This document shows, one piece after another, positions 50,633 to 59,615 of a DNA stretch of 64,000 nt (position 1 is its first letter; the number at the start of each line of letters is the position of its first letter). The position numbers and the translations under genes are program-made. This stretch comes from Pedobacter sp. FW305-3-2-15-E-R2A2 (GTDB taxonomy: Bacteria; Bacteroidota; Bacteroidia; Sphingobacteriales; Sphingobacteriaceae): the NCBI RefSeq assembly GCF_038446955.1, contig NZ_CP151803.1:6944001-7008000 (forward strand), read 5' to 3'. The notes beneath the pieces are model-generated. The model was not told where the DNA came from. It ran no database searches and saw only the letters and a list, made by a program, of their open reading frames with translations.

Positions 50633-51457
50633 TTAAGCTTCTTCGCTAGTACCTTCTTCAGTATCAGCATTTACTTTTTTTCTTCTTGCACCAGGAGCAG
50701 CAGCTTCAGGAGCATCAGCAGCAGCTTTAGCAGCTACAGCTTCTTTTTCAGTTTCTTCGTCTTTCTCACGTTTGCGCTCATCTAAACCTTCTTCGATCGC
50801 TTTGATGATAACATCAGTGATTAAAGAGATAGATTTAGTAGCATCATCATTCGCAGGAATTGGGAAATCGATGTTAGAAGGATCAGAGTTAGTATCAACC
50901 ATTGCAAATGTTGGAATGTTTAATTTCAACGCTTCGCTAACAGCGATGTGCTCTTTTTTAACGTCAATTAAAAAGATAGCAGCTGGTAAACGGTTTAGAT
51001 CCGCGATACCACCTAGTAAGCTTTCCAATTTAATACGCTCACGTTGGATCATTAAACGCTCTTTCTTAGAAAGGATCGAATAAGTACCATCTTTAGTCAT
51101 CTTATCGATGTTAGACATCTTTTTGATTGACTTGCGAACAGTAGCAAAGTTAGTTAACATACCACCTAACCAACGCTCAGTTACGAAAGGCATGTTTACT
51201 TTTTTTGCTTGATCAGCAACGATTTCTTTAGCTTGTTTCTTAGTAGCTACGAAAAGAATCTTACGACCAGATTTAACGATCTGTTTGATTGCTGAAGCAG
51301 CTTCTTCAGTCTTAGTTAAAGTTTTATTTAAATCTATGATGTGGATTCCATTGCGCTCCATGAAAATGTAAGGCGCCATTTTTGGGTTCCATTTACGGGT
51401 AAGGTGACCGAAGTGTACACCTGCATCCAATAAGTCTTGATATGTAGTTCTTGCCAT
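50633..51457 (-). CDS. rpsB: 30S ribosomal protein S2
   Basis: A 274-residue S2 with LLDAGVHFGHLTRKWNPKM, IHIIDLNKT and ERWLGGMLTNF, followed by an Ala/Glu/Lys-rich C-terminal tail of about 45 residues typical of this phylum. I chose the ATG at 51455-51457 (MARTTYQ); an upstream in-frame ATG would add 32 residues from the spacer. AAGGAG stands 9 nt upstream, a true Shine-Dalgarno-type site that is rare in Bacteroidota. Confidence 0.97.
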   Translation of the reverse strand: MARTTYQDLLDAGVHFGHLTRKWNPKMAPYIFMERNGIHIIDLNKTLTKTEEAASAIKQIVKSGRKILFVATKKQAKEIVADQAKKVNMPFVTERWLGGMLTNFATVRKSIKKMSNIDKMTKDGTYSILSKKERLMIQRERIKLESLLGGIADLNRLPAAIFLIDVKKEHIAVSEALKLNIPTFAMVDTNSDPSNIDFPIPANDDATKSISLITDVIIKAIEEGLDERKREKDEETEKEAVAAKAAADAPEAAAPGARRKKVNADTEEGTSEEA

Positions 51458-51466
51458 TGTGTTTGT

Positions 51467-51472
51467 CTCCTT
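51467..51472 (-). promoter_or_regulatory. Shine-Dalgarno-like site of rpsB
   Basis: The minus strand reads AAGGAG, 9 nt before the rpsB ATG. It fits the 16S 3' tail (CCTCCTTTCT) and fixes the start at 51457. Most other starts in the window lack such a site. Confidence 0.7.
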
Positions 51473-51476
51473 AAGA

Positions 51477-51863
51477 TTAACGTTTACTGAATTGGAATTT
51501 CTTACGTGCTTTCTTACGTCCTGGTTTCTTACGTTCAACCATACGCATATCACGGGTCATTAACCCTTTAGCGCGTAATGCTGGTTTTTTCTCAGCATCC
51601 AATTCCACAATAGCTTTAGCGATAGCTAAACGAACTGCTTCTGCCTGACCTTTGATACCACCACCAGCTACATTTACGTTTACATCATACTGACCTGTCA
51701 ATTCAGAAACTTCGAATGACTGGTTTACAATGTATTGTAAAGGCAATGTTGGGAAATATACTTTATGGTCTTTACCGTTTACGGTAATTGTGCCGTTGCC
51801 TTCTTTTAAATAGATGCGTGCAACAGCAGTTTTTCTTCTTCCTGAAGTGTTAGTAACTGACAT
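51477..51863 (-). CDS. rpsI: 30S ribosomal protein S9
   Basis: A 128-residue S9 with TSGRRKTAVARIYLKEGNG, VNVAGGGIKGQAEAVRLAIA and the basic C-terminus ending KKFQFSKR that reaches the P site. It follows rplM by 16 nt in the conserved L13-S9 pair. Confidence 0.98.
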   Translation of the reverse strand: MSVTNTSGRRKTAVARIYLKEGNGTITVNGKDHKVYFPTLPLQYIVNQSFEVSELTGQYDVNVNVAGGGIKGQAEAVRLAIAKAIVELDAEKKPALRAKGLMTRDMRMVERKKPGRKKARKKFQFSKR

Positions 51864-51879
51864 TTCTTTCTTCCTTTAA

Positions 51880-52323
51880 TTAAAGTGTAATGGTTGTTGG
51901 TGATTGTGCTGCATGAGGATGTTCTGTACCTGCATAAACATATAAGTTGGTGTATAATTTTGCACCAAGTTTAGTTTTAGGTAACATACCACGCACCGCT
52001 TTCTCGATAACACGCTTAGGATGTTTCGCCATTAACTCTTTAGGAGAAATGAAACGCTGACCACCTGGGTAACCAGTGTAAGAAATATAGCGTTTATCGC
52101 TGAATTTATTTCCTGTCAATTTAACCTTGTCTGCATTAATAACGATAACGTTATCACCGCAGTCTACGTGTGGGGTATACTCAGGCTTGTTTTTACCACG
52201 GATGATCATAGCGATCTTCGATGACAAGCGCCCCAAAATCTCGCCTTGTGCATCAACAACAACCCACTGTTTGTTAACAGTTTTTGCATTGGCAGAGACA
52301 GTTTTGTAACTTAACGTATTCAC
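51880..52323 (-). CDS. rplM: 50S ribosomal protein L13
   Basis: A 147-residue L13 with WVVVDAQGEILGRLSSKIA, GDNVIVINADKVKLTG, the YRHTGYPGG-equivalent SYTGYPGGQRF and AVRGMLPKT. It starts at GTG 52321-52323 (MNTLSYK). First gene of the rplM-rpsI-rpsB-tsf operon, preceded by a full promoter at 52380-52409. Confidence 0.97.
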   Translation of the reverse strand: MNTLSYKTVSANAKTVNKQWVVVDAQGEILGRLSSKIAMIIRGKNKPEYTPHVDCGDNVIVINADKVKLTGNKFSDKRYISYTGYPGGQRFISPKELMAKHPKRVIEKAVRGMLPKTKLGAKLYTNLYVYAGTEHPHAAQSPTTITL

Positions 52324-52379
52324 TTGCTTGTATTTAATTTGTTAAACAATTATTTATTCACCCTTAAATTTAGGGACTG

Positions 52380-52409
52380 CAAAGATAGACAGAAATATTT
52401 AAATCTCAA
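52380..52409 (-). promoter_or_regulatory. Promoter of the rplM-rpsI-rpsB-tsf operon
   Basis: On the minus strand: TTG (52409-52407), exactly 19 nt, TATCTTTG (52387-52380). The leader to the GTG start is about 55 nt. Confidence 0.75.
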
Positions 52410-52947
52410 ACAGTTGACGCGATATTATTTGTTTATTTAACATCAGCATAAAATACAACACGAATTCAGACCCCAAAGAATTCCCCCTTTATCACAGGTC
52501 AAATCCAGAACAAATGGCAATCAGCAGCCAACAAATTGTTCTGAAACATCGGCTTTATTCAATTTTTTCATTCGGTCTGACCCGAAATAACAGCGCTATA
52601 AAACAAGGTCATGATCAGATCGAAACTGCCTCTAATGAACCCCGGATAGAACAGGGATCAAACAGGGATAGAACACGGATAGAACAGGGACAAATTCCGT
52701 GTTTGATCCCTGTTTCATCCGAGCTTTATGCTAAGCTCATCAGACCTTGTTTCGAGCCTGCTCCTATCCAATCTCCAGCATCAACAAAACTTTAAACCAA
52801 AAATTCCAAACCGCGATCAGCGCAGCAATCACAAGAATAATTTTAAGATCATAAAATCAGGCATTCCGGATACAATTACCGGCCGACATCAACTTACAAC
52901 CAGCTCAAATTAAAATGCGACTCTCGTCATAGAAAATAGCCAGAAAT
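52410..52947. other. Intergenic stretch without a supported gene
   Basis: Apart from the rplM promoter at its left edge and the palindromic repeat copy B, I see no gene. Short open frames (52514-52795 and 52728-52913) run across the repeat and have repeat-derived composition, so I do not treat them as coding. Confidence 0.5.
52640..52757. repeat. Dispersed palindromic repeat, copy B
   Basis: CGGATAGAACAGGGA occurs at 52643-52657 and 52676-52690, with a partial copy between, and an inverted near-copy TCCCTGTTTCATCCG at 52707-52721. GGGATCAAAC (52656-52665) and GTTTGATCCC (52701-52710) are a perfect 10-bp inverted pair, with CACGGA/TCCGTG nested inside. GAGCTTTATGCTAAGCTC and a GCTCATC...CGAGCC tail follow. 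The same words appear at 2231-2326, partly in opposite order. Confidence 0.7.
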
Positions 52948-53307
52948 CTATTCTTTATTCCGGTAAAGACAGAAGAATACCAAGTGGATGGTGATACAGG
53001 AAACAAATAATGCGGTCAGCACTATATAGTTTAAAGTATTGGAGAAGTAATGATAAGCTATTGATGAGCGGACAATATGAATCAGTCCGACCAAAAGAAA
53101 TGCCGCAAAACACAGACAGCCTAACCCCAGCGTACCAAGAATCAATCCCGGTTTTTTCCACCCCTCCTGTCCATTTTTAACCACAAGAACATTGAAAACC
53201 ACCACAACCAAAAGCCCAAAAATCACTACATTACCTCCATTTAAAAGAAACATCAACAGATAAGCGATGGCTAATAAAATATTGGCATAAGAAAGGATCC
53301 TAAACAT
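52948..53307 (-). CDS. Hypothetical membrane protein
   Basis: A 119-residue protein with four hydrophobic segments (about residues 5-22, 26-42, 55-78 and 90-113), namely ILLAIAYLLMFLLNGG, VVIFGLLVVVVFNVLVV, LILGTLGLGCLCFAAFLLVG and IVLTALFVSCITIHLVFFC. No family recognised. Probably inner membrane. The ATG at 53305-53307 is the only reasonable start. Confidence 0.7.
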   Translation of the reverse strand: MFRILSYANILLAIAYLLMFLLNGGNVVIFGLLVVVVFNVLVVKNGQEGWKKPGLILGTLGLGCLCFAAFLLVGLIHIVRSSIAYHYFSNTLNYIVLTALFVSCITIHLVFFCLYRNKE

Positions 53308-53461
53308 TTTACCTAATTTACAACATCTCCCTGCAATTTACGGAGAACCACAAACTATTCGGCATCGTCTTTGTTAACTAATTGATTAAAAAAAAGAATT
53401 ATATGAAACGATCGGGAGTATGCTGTTCCTGATCCATCATTCAACCAAAAAACACATTAAT

Positions 53462-53668
53462 ATGAAAAAGGAAACCAAAATCATTGCAGGTTTATTGGCA
53501 GGAGCTGCCCTGGGAGCTGCCATCGCATTAATATTAGCATCAGATAAAGATGGAGAAATGAAAGATAAAGTATCCGATTGGTTTTGTGATTTATTAGATT
53601 CCTCCAAAGAAAAACTGGTAGATGCTGCAGGTCATGTTAAAGATACCATCGCTAAAGTTAGAGCTTAA
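53462..53668 (+). CDS. YtxH-domain small protein
   Basis: A 68-residue protein beginning MKKETKIIAGLLAGAALGAA, a Gly/Ala-rich membrane helix, followed by an amphipathic charged helix region (DKVSDWFCDLLDSSKEKLVD) typical of YtxH proteins linked to general stress in other bacteria. I chose the ATG at 53462; an ATG 14 codons upstream would put a His/Lys-rich extension before the helix. It lies 8 nt before the beta-CASP gene and is probably co-transcribed. Confidence 0.82.
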   Translation: MKKETKIIAGLLAGAALGAAIALILASDKDGEMKDKVSDWFCDLLDSSKEKLVDAAGHVKDTIAKVRA

Positions 53669-53676
53669 GAGAATTA

Positions 53677-55074
53677 ATGAAGATTGCATTTCATGGGGCG
53701 GCACGTGCCGTTACAGGTAGTAAACACCTGATCACTTTAAAAAATAATACTCAAATTTTATTAGACTGCGGGCTATTTCAGGGGATGGGCGATCTGACCG
53801 ATGACCTCAACGAATCGTTTGGATTCGATCCCTCCCTGGTCAGTTACCTCATCCTGTCCCATGCACATATCGATCATTGTGGTTTACTGCCCAGGTTGGT
53901 AGCTGAAGGTTTTAAAGGAAATATCTACTGCACACCAGCCACCATGGATCTGGCAAGAATACTGATGATGGACTCTGCAAAGATTCAAACTCAGGATGCA
54001 GAATATGCGAATAGAAAAAAGCGACAGGAGGAAAGCCCGGAATTTCCTCTCTATACAGAAAAGGATGTGATCCAAACGCTGAGCCAGTTTAAAGTAGTCA
54101 ACTACAATGAGGACTTTCAGATAGATGCCAATGTGACCCTAAACCTGACCGACGCGGGCCATATCGTTGGCAGTGCGGCAGTTCATTTAAAGATCAACGA
54201 AGAAGGAAAAACTACGAACCTGACATTTAGCGGAGATGTGGGAAGGTATGGAGACTTATTATTAAAAAGTCCTCAGTCCTTTCCCCAGGCAGATTATGTC
54301 ATCATGGAATCCACCTATGGAGATTCCCTGCATCAGGATTTAGAGCCCATCGAAAAGACCCTTAACGAGATCATTCATCAAACCTGCATCCTAAAAAAAG
54401 GAAAGGTCATCATCCCTGCTTTTAGTGTGGGTCGTACACAGGAATTGCTGTATGCACTAAATGCGATGGAACTGAAAAATATCCTTCCTGATGTACAATA
54501 TTATGTAGATAGTCCACTATCGCTCCAGGCGACAGAAGTGCTAAGGAGTCATCCTGAAGTCTATAACAATGGCGTAAAAGAGGTGATGAAAGTGGATAAG
54601 GACATCTTTAGCTTTAAAGGCTTAAAGTTTATTGAAAGCGTAGAAGAATCTAAAGCATTAAATAGTGATCTCCGCCCATGTGTCATCATTTCCTCTTCAG
54701 GAATGGCAGAAGGAGGCAGGGTAAAACACCACATTCGCAACAACATCAGTGATCAGAAAAACACCATTTTAATGGTGGGTTATGCAGAGCCCAGATCTTT
54801 GGCCGGCAAACTACTTGCAGGACAGCCTAAAGTATGGCTTTTCGGACAGGAATATGAAGTCGTTGCAGATGTCCGTTCCATCAGATCAATGAGTGCACAT
54901 GGTGATTATGAAGATTTACTGCAGTTTCTTTCCGGACAAGATCCAAACCAGGTCAAGCACATTTTCCTTGTTCATGGAGAATATAAGGTACAACAGATAT
55001 TTGCAGGACATCTTAACGATAAAGGTTTCCATAACGTAACCATTCCCGAATATCATCAGGAATTTGAACTCTAA
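53677..55074 (+). CDS. MBL-fold beta-CASP RNA-processing-type metallohydrolase
   Basis: A 465-residue metallo-beta-lactamase protein with the zinc motif SHAHIDHCGLLPRL (HxHxDH), the DAGHIVGSAA histidine, FSGDVGRYG and a beta-CASP insertion (IIPAFSVGRTQELLYAL, SSSGMAEGGRVKHH). The C-terminal RNA-specificity (RMMBL) domain includes SAHGDYEDLLQF and LVHGE. The family contains CPSF-type exo/endonucleases acting on RNA; the archaeal-like short form occurs in many bacteria. Its RNA target is unknown. Confidence 0.9.
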   Translation: MKIAFHGAARAVTGSKHLITLKNNTQILLDCGLFQGMGDLTDDLNESFGFDPSLVSYLILSHAHIDHCGLLPRLVAEGFKGNIYCTPATMDLARILMMDSAKIQTQDAEYANRKKRQEESPEFPLYTEKDVIQTLSQFKVVNYNEDFQIDANVTLNLTDAGHIVGSAAVHLKINEEGKTTNLTFSGDVGRYGDLLLKSPQSFPQADYVIMESTYGDSLHQDLEPIEKTLNEIIHQTCILKKGKVIIPAFSVGRTQELLYALNAMELKNILPDVQYYVDSPLSLQATEVLRSHPEVYNNGVKEVMKVDKDIFSFKGLKFIESVEESKALNSDLRPCVIISSSGMAEGGRVKHHIRNNISDQKNTILMVGYAEPRSLAGKLLAGQPKVWLFGQEYEVVADVRSIRSMSAHGDYEDLLQFLSGQDPNQVKHIFLVHGEYKVQQIFAGHLNDKGFHNVTIPEYHQEFEL

Positions 55075-55090
55075 CCATTAAAGGTTTTTT

Positions 55091-55098
55091 TATCTTTG
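55091..55098 (+). promoter_or_regulatory. Methyltransferase promoter -7 box, leaderless arrangement
   Basis: TATCTTTG, then CCCG, then the ATG at 55103: the same 4-nt spacing as at panD and pnuC. A TTG exists at 55064-55066 but with a 24-nt spacer, longer than ideal. Confidence 0.5.
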
Positions 55099-55102
55099 CC
55101 CG

Positions 55103-55786
55103 ATGGACGTTTTTGGTGAAGCATTAAAAGATCAATATACTAAACCACCCGCAGAAACCCTGTGGGTGCATAATTCTTACGATGAACCGGAGGAAATGCC
55201 GGTCGACATCTATTTCAGAAATGAATCCGAAATGCCGGAACTGGAGCTGAAAGCGCTGGACCTTTGCAAAGGTAAAATACTGGATGTGGGTGCCGGTGTT
55301 GGCAGTCATGCGCTCATACTTCAGCAGCGGGGTTTTAACGTTACAGGAATGGACATCTCCGCTCCTGCCGTTCAAATCATGAAGCAACGTGGACTGAAAC
55401 AGGCCATCGAAGGAAACATCCTTAAGTATAAGGACCAAAAATACGACACCCTGCTTTTTATGATGAACGGAATCGGCCTGACAGGCTCCATACCGGGGTT
55501 AAAGGCGTTCCTTAAACACGTAAAAAGCCTGCTTAATCCCGGCGGACAACTGGTATTCGACAGCTCAGATCTTTCTTATCTATACCAGGAAATTCCTTTT
55601 CCTTCCAACGGATATTTTGGAGAAGTGAGCTTCAGGTATGAATACAAAAGCATTAAAGGAAATTGGTTCAAATGGATTTATGTCGATCAGAAAACTTTGA
55701 CAGATCTCGCAAAAGAGAGCGGATGGACAACCGAGATTATCTTCGAAGATGGTCAGGATCAATATCTCGCAAGGTTAACCTTTTAA
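55103..55786 (+). CDS. Class I SAM-dependent methyltransferase
   Basis: A 227-residue methyltransferase with motif I ILDVGAGVGSHA (about residues 62-73), motif II region VTGMDISAPAVQIM, and YDTLLFMMNGIGL in place of motif IV. The C-terminal part includes LNPGGQLVFDSSDLSYLY. The substrate is unknown; small molecules are typical of this group. It has its own -7 box and a terminator shared with pepT. Confidence 0.85.
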   Translation: MDVFGEALKDQYTKPPAETLWVHNSYDEPEEMPVDIYFRNESEMPELELKALDLCKGKILDVGAGVGSHALILQQRGFNVTGMDISAPAVQIMKQRGLKQAIEGNILKYKDQKYDTLLFMMNGIGLTGSIPGLKAFLKHVKSLLNPGGQLVFDSSDLSYLYQEIPFPSNGYFGEVSFRYEYKSIKGNWFKWIYVDQKTLTDLAKESGWTTEIIFEDGQDQYLARLTF

Positions 55787-55791
55787 AATAT

Positions 55792-55822
55792 AAAAAGGCC
55801 TGGTAAAAAACCAGGCCTTTTT
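55792..55822. terminator. Bidirectional intrinsic terminator
   Basis: AAAAAGGCCTGG pairs with CCAGGCCTTTTT around a 7-nt A-rich loop, between the convergent methyltransferase and pepT genes. Confidence 0.92.
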
Positions 55823-55840
55823 CATTTAGTCATTTATGAA

Positions 55841-57094
55841 TTATGCTTTCTCTTCCCAGATGGCAGAGATATTAATGATCGTTTCGACCGCTTTTTCCAT
55901 ATCCTGAACGGAAGCCCATTCCTGTTTACCATGGAAGGCGTGCTCCCCGGCAAAAATATTAGGACAAGGCAAGCCCATAAAGGAAAGACGTGAACCATCT
56001 GTTCCTCCGCGGATACTTTGTCTCTTTGGTGTAATTCCAGCTCTCTTTATCGCTTCAACACCATACTCAATTACCTGTGGATATTCGTCCAGCACCTTTT
56101 TCATGTTGCGGTACTGCTCTGTAATCTTTAACTCATAAGTCGAGTTCGGAAAGTCTTCAATGATGTTTCTCACCGTAGCATCCAGCAGTTCACCATTCGC
56201 TTCTAACTGTTCATCATCAAAAGCACGTAGGATAAAGCGGGCCTGTGCCTGCTCTACACTTCCTGAAATGGTTACCGGATGGATAAACCCTTCCTTCAAC
56301 TCTGTTGATTCAGGAGAAAGGCAATCTGAAGGTAAAGCACTGATCACATCAGACAAGATCTTAATTGCACTTTCCATTTTTCCTTTTGCAAATCCAGGAT
56401 GTGTACTTACCCCGTTTATCGTCAGTACAGCTCCATCGGCAGAAAAAGTTTCGTCTTCAATAGAACCTAAAGTTTCCCCATCAATGGTATAAGCAAAATC
56501 AGCACCCAGTTTTTTAAGGTCTGCTTTATCTACTCCTCTACCGATTTCTTCGTCCGGAGTAAATAATATTTTAATTGTTCCATGCTTGAAACCCGGGTTC
56601 TGCATCAAAAATGCGGCAGCTTCCATAATCTCCGCCAATCCGGCCTTATTATCTGCACCAAGAAGTGTTGTTCCGCTGGCAGTAATGATGTCATTTCCAA
56701 TCTGGTCTTTTAAATCAGGATGTTCGGACATCTTTAAAACGATGCTTTCATCATCAGGAAGTACCAGGTCCTGGCCCTGATAATTGGCATGAATGATCGG
56801 TTTTACATTCGTTCCACTACAATCAGGAGAGGTATCCATGTGTGAGCAAAAGCAAATCACAGGAACATTTTTCTCTGTATTAGAAGGAATAGTGGCATAC
56901 ACGTAACCAAATTCGTCAAGATGAGCATCGGTAACACCCATTTCTAATAATTCCACGACAAGAACTTTTCCCAGGTTCTTTTGCTTCTCTGTGGAAGGGA
57001 TCGTTGCAGACGTTGGATCTGATTGCGTATCAATCTGCACATACTTTGCAAATCGGTTTTGAAGGGAATTGTTTTTATTTTGATAATTTAGCAT
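55841..57094 (-). CDS. pepT: Peptidase T (tripeptidase)
   Basis: A 417-residue M20B zinc aminopeptidase releasing N-terminal residues from tripeptides. Motifs are CSHMDTSPDCSG (zinc His, Asp), LLGADNKAGLAEIM, FTPDEEIGRG with the catalytic Glu, THPGFAKG, and the C-terminal FAGEHAFHGKQEW. I chose the ATG at 57092-57094 (MLNYQNK). An upstream frame extension to 57139 gives a hydrophobic start atypical of this cytosolic enzyme. A TAGCTTTG box (57109-57116) is 14 nt upstream. Confidence 0.95.
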   Translation of the reverse strand: MLNYQNKNNSLQNRFAKYVQIDTQSDPTSATIPSTEKQKNLGKVLVVELLEMGVTDAHLDEFGYVYATIPSNTEKNVPVICFCSHMDTSPDCSGTNVKPIIHANYQGQDLVLPDDESIVLKMSEHPDLKDQIGNDIITASGTTLLGADNKAGLAEIMEAAAFLMQNPGFKHGTIKILFTPDEEIGRGVDKADLKKLGADFAYTIDGETLGSIEDETFSADGAVLTINGVSTHPGFAKGKMESAIKILSDVISALPSDCLSPESTELKEGFIHPVTISGSVEQAQARFILRAFDDEQLEANGELLDATVRNIIEDFPNSTYELKITEQYRNMKKVLDEYPQVIEYGVEAIKRAGITPKRQSIRGGTDGSRLSFMGLPCPNIFAGEHAFHGKQEWASVQDMEKAVETIINISAIWEEKA

Positions 57095-57122
57095 AGTCTT
57101 AAAAAAAACAAAGCTAAATAAT

Positions 57123-57854
57123 TTGAAAACAATTTTCACCGCATGCCTGTCACTTCTATTCTATATTAATGCCGCTGCACAATCGAACTTCTATAAAATA
57201 AGCGCTGGGGGCGGTTTTGGACTCACACAATCTTTCGCAGATTTGAAAAAACATTCCTTTGGACTGGCAGGATATGGTCTTGTAGATTACTATTTTACGC
57301 CTTTTATCAGTGCAGGAATAGAAGGACAAATGGGTGAGATCAACGGAGGTAGCACAAAAACAGACCCGAATGAACGCGAGTTTATCAATTCCTACAAAGC
57401 TTTTACAATCAATGGAAAAATTGCCCTGGGAGCTTTAATCGACTATCAAAAAGGTGAATTCTCCAATACCATAAAAGGACTCTATGTTGGAACAGGGTTT
57501 GGTGTGATTATGAATGATGTAAACAGGGTACGGAAAGAGCCTGTTGATCCGGACCTTCCGGTAACGGACCCTCCGGCACCCGCCAAAATATGGCCGGGAA
57601 AGGACAAATCCACAAATTTACTTTTCCCCCTGAATGTGGGCATCAACTTTTATTTTCCGGATCGTTCAGGCTATACCCGCTATATCTTAAATTTCAATTA
57701 CCAAAGTAACCTTACTATTGGTGAAGGTTTGGATGGCTATGATGAATCCTCAAGAACCTTTAAAAGCGGTGCACCTGACGTGTACACTTATTTCTCTGTC
57801 GGACTGAGGTATCAGTTTGGCAGTGTAGGACTCTTCCACAAAACTATTTTTTAA
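57123..57854 (+). CDS. Outer-membrane beta-barrel-like protein
   Basis: A 243-residue exported protein. The signal peptide is TIFTACLSLLFYINAAAQ. The mature protein has alternating hydrophobic strands (YKISAGGGFGLTQSF, GYGLVDYYFTPFISAGIEG, FPLNVGINFYF) and an aromatic-rich end (YFSVGLRYQFGSV), as in small outer-membrane barrels. It contains a Pro/Asp-rich loop around DPDLPVTDPPAP. The start is TTG at 57123, since no ATG precedes the signal sequence. It starts 28 bp from the divergent pepT start. Confidence 0.72.
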   Translation: MKTIFTACLSLLFYINAAAQSNFYKISAGGGFGLTQSFADLKKHSFGLAGYGLVDYYFTPFISAGIEGQMGEINGGSTKTDPNEREFINSYKAFTINGKIALGALIDYQKGEFSNTIKGLYVGTGFGVIMNDVNRVRKEPVDPDLPVTDPPAPAKIWPGKDKSTNLLFPLNVGINFYFPDRSGYTRYILNFNYQSNLTIGEGLDGYDESSRTFKSGAPDVYTYFSVGLRYQFGSVGLFHKTIF

Positions 57855-57873
57855 CCTTATCAGCAGGAAATCA

Positions 57874-59613
57874 ATGGGCCGTTTAATTTTCATTTTATTT
57901 TTGTTAATCAATGCCGGGGCTTTGGCGCAACAAACACCTTTCGAGCGCAGCAATAAAAAGGAAACGGCCACTTATACAGAAGTCATTCATTATTATCAGT
58001 CATTGGCAAAAACTTATCCCCAGGCCAAACTGATGACTTATGGTCCCACAGATTTTGGTCCGCCTTTACAACTGCTGGTATTGTCCAAAGACAAAGTATT
58101 CGATCCTGTGGCCATCAGAAAAACTGATAAAAGAATTTTGCTGATCAATAATGGCATCCATCCGGGAGAGCCTGAAGGAATTGATGCAAGTATGATGCTC
58201 GCACGTGATCTGCTTAAAGAAAACAGATTGCCTAAAAATGTGGTGATCTGCATTATTCCGGTATATAATATAGATGGCAGCTTTAACCGCGGGAATACCT
58301 CAAGGGCAAATCAGAATGGCCCAACCGCTTATGGATTTAGAGGGAATAGCAAAAATTACGACCTGAACAGGGATTTCATTAAAACGGATTCTAAAAATTC
58401 GCAGTCCTTCCAGGAGATTTTTAACACCTGGCAACCGGAGATATTTGTAGATACCCATACCAGTAATGGCGCAGATTATCAATATACCATGACCTTGATT
58501 CCTACGCATAAAGATAAACTACAACCTCTTCTTTCGACTTACCTCACAAAAACGTTAGTTCCTTCCCTGTATCAGGAGATGGAAAAAAAAGGATATGAAA
58601 TGATTCCCTATGTGAACTCCATTGGAGAAACTCCCGATCAGGGAATCACAGGTTTTCTGGAATCACCACGCTACTCTACCGGATATGCCACATTACACAA
58701 TACCATCGGTTTTATGCCCGAGACCCATATGCTGAAAGCTTTTGATAAAAGAGTAGATGCCACTTATAAACTCCTGCAAACCTATATCGATGTGGTGGTA
58801 AGAGATGCAAAACTGATTGGAGAAAATAAGAAAAAAGCAGACGAAGCGGTCGCCTTGCAGCAGGATTTTGCCATAGAATGGAAACTCAACAAGAACGAGT
58901 CAACACCCCTGATGTTTAAAGGTTATGCTGCCAAACAAAAACCAAGCGAGGTGAGTGGTCTCGACAGGTTGTACTACGACCGGAATGAGCCTTATACCAA
59001 AGAAATTAAATACTGGAATACTTTCGAGCCCTCTCTGACGGTCAGCAAGCCTATCGCCTACCTCATTCCTCAGGCCTGGACCAAAGTCGTCGCGCTTTTA
59101 AAACTCAACCAGGTGAAAGTACAACAACTGAGCAGAGATGCCGTTATTCCGGTAGAAATGTATTACATCAATGATTATAAAACTGCAACACGTCCTTTTG
59201 AAGGGCATTACCTGCATACTGCGGTGAAAGTAAATTCAACACTTCAAAACCTGCCCTTTTATGCAGGTGATTATATCGTCTATGTAAACCAACCTACAAA
59301 CCGGTATATTGTAGAGACATTGGAACCACAGGCCATCGACTCTTTCTTTAACTGGAATTTCTTTGATGCCATACTGGGAATGAAAGAACATTTCTCGTCC
59401 TATGTTTTTGAAGATACCGCGGCAGAGCTCTTAAAAAAAGACCCAGCCCTACGGGAAAAACTGGAAAAAGAAAAAGCAGCAAAACCGGAATTGGCAAAAG
59501 ATGCGGAAGCCCAACTGGATTTCATTTATAAAAATTCCGCCTACTACGAAAAAACACATACCCGTTACCCTATTGGCAGATTGCTAAAAGACCAACACTT
59601 AACCTTAAAATAA
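57874..59613 (+). CDS. M14-family zinc carboxypeptidase, secreted
   Basis: A 579-residue peptidase with signal peptide LIFILFLLINAGALAQ. The zinc ligands are in NNGIHPGEPEGID (HxxE) and the third, His, in VDTHTSNGADY. NYDLNRDF supplies the substrate-binding Asn-Arg. The catalytic Glu is probably in GFMPETHML. The C-terminal 250 residues form an additional domain ending ETHTRYPIGRLL-like. Likely periplasmic. It lies 19 nt after the barrel gene and 2 nt before the rhomboid gene, suggesting a three-gene transcript. Confidence 0.9.
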   Translation: MGRLIFILFLLINAGALAQQTPFERSNKKETATYTEVIHYYQSLAKTYPQAKLMTYGPTDFGPPLQLLVLSKDKVFDPVAIRKTDKRILLINNGIHPGEPEGIDASMMLARDLLKENRLPKNVVICIIPVYNIDGSFNRGNTSRANQNGPTAYGFRGNSKNYDLNRDFIKTDSKNSQSFQEIFNTWQPEIFVDTHTSNGADYQYTMTLIPTHKDKLQPLLSTYLTKTLVPSLYQEMEKKGYEMIPYVNSIGETPDQGITGFLESPRYSTGYATLHNTIGFMPETHMLKAFDKRVDATYKLLQTYIDVVVRDAKLIGENKKKADEAVALQQDFAIEWKLNKNESTPLMFKGYAAKQKPSEVSGLDRLYYDRNEPYTKEIKYWNTFEPSLTVSKPIAYLIPQAWTKVVALLKLNQVKVQQLSRDAVIPVEMYYINDYKTATRPFEGHYLHTAVKVNSTLQNLPFYAGDYIVYVNQPTNRYIVETLEPQAIDSFFNWNFFDAILGMKEHFSSYVFEDTAAELLKKDPALREKLEKEKAAKPELAKDAEAQLDFIYKNSAYYEKTHTRYPIGRLLKDQHLTLK

Positions 59614-59615
59614 TA

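Noticed and set aside
52640..52757. CRISPR-like array from the repeated GGATAGAACAGGGA word
   Set aside because: Units are irregular, lack constant-length spacers, are partly inverted, and there are no cas genes.
52514..52913. Two open frames in the rplM upstream region
   Set aside because: They run through the palindromic repeat and have repeat-derived composition.
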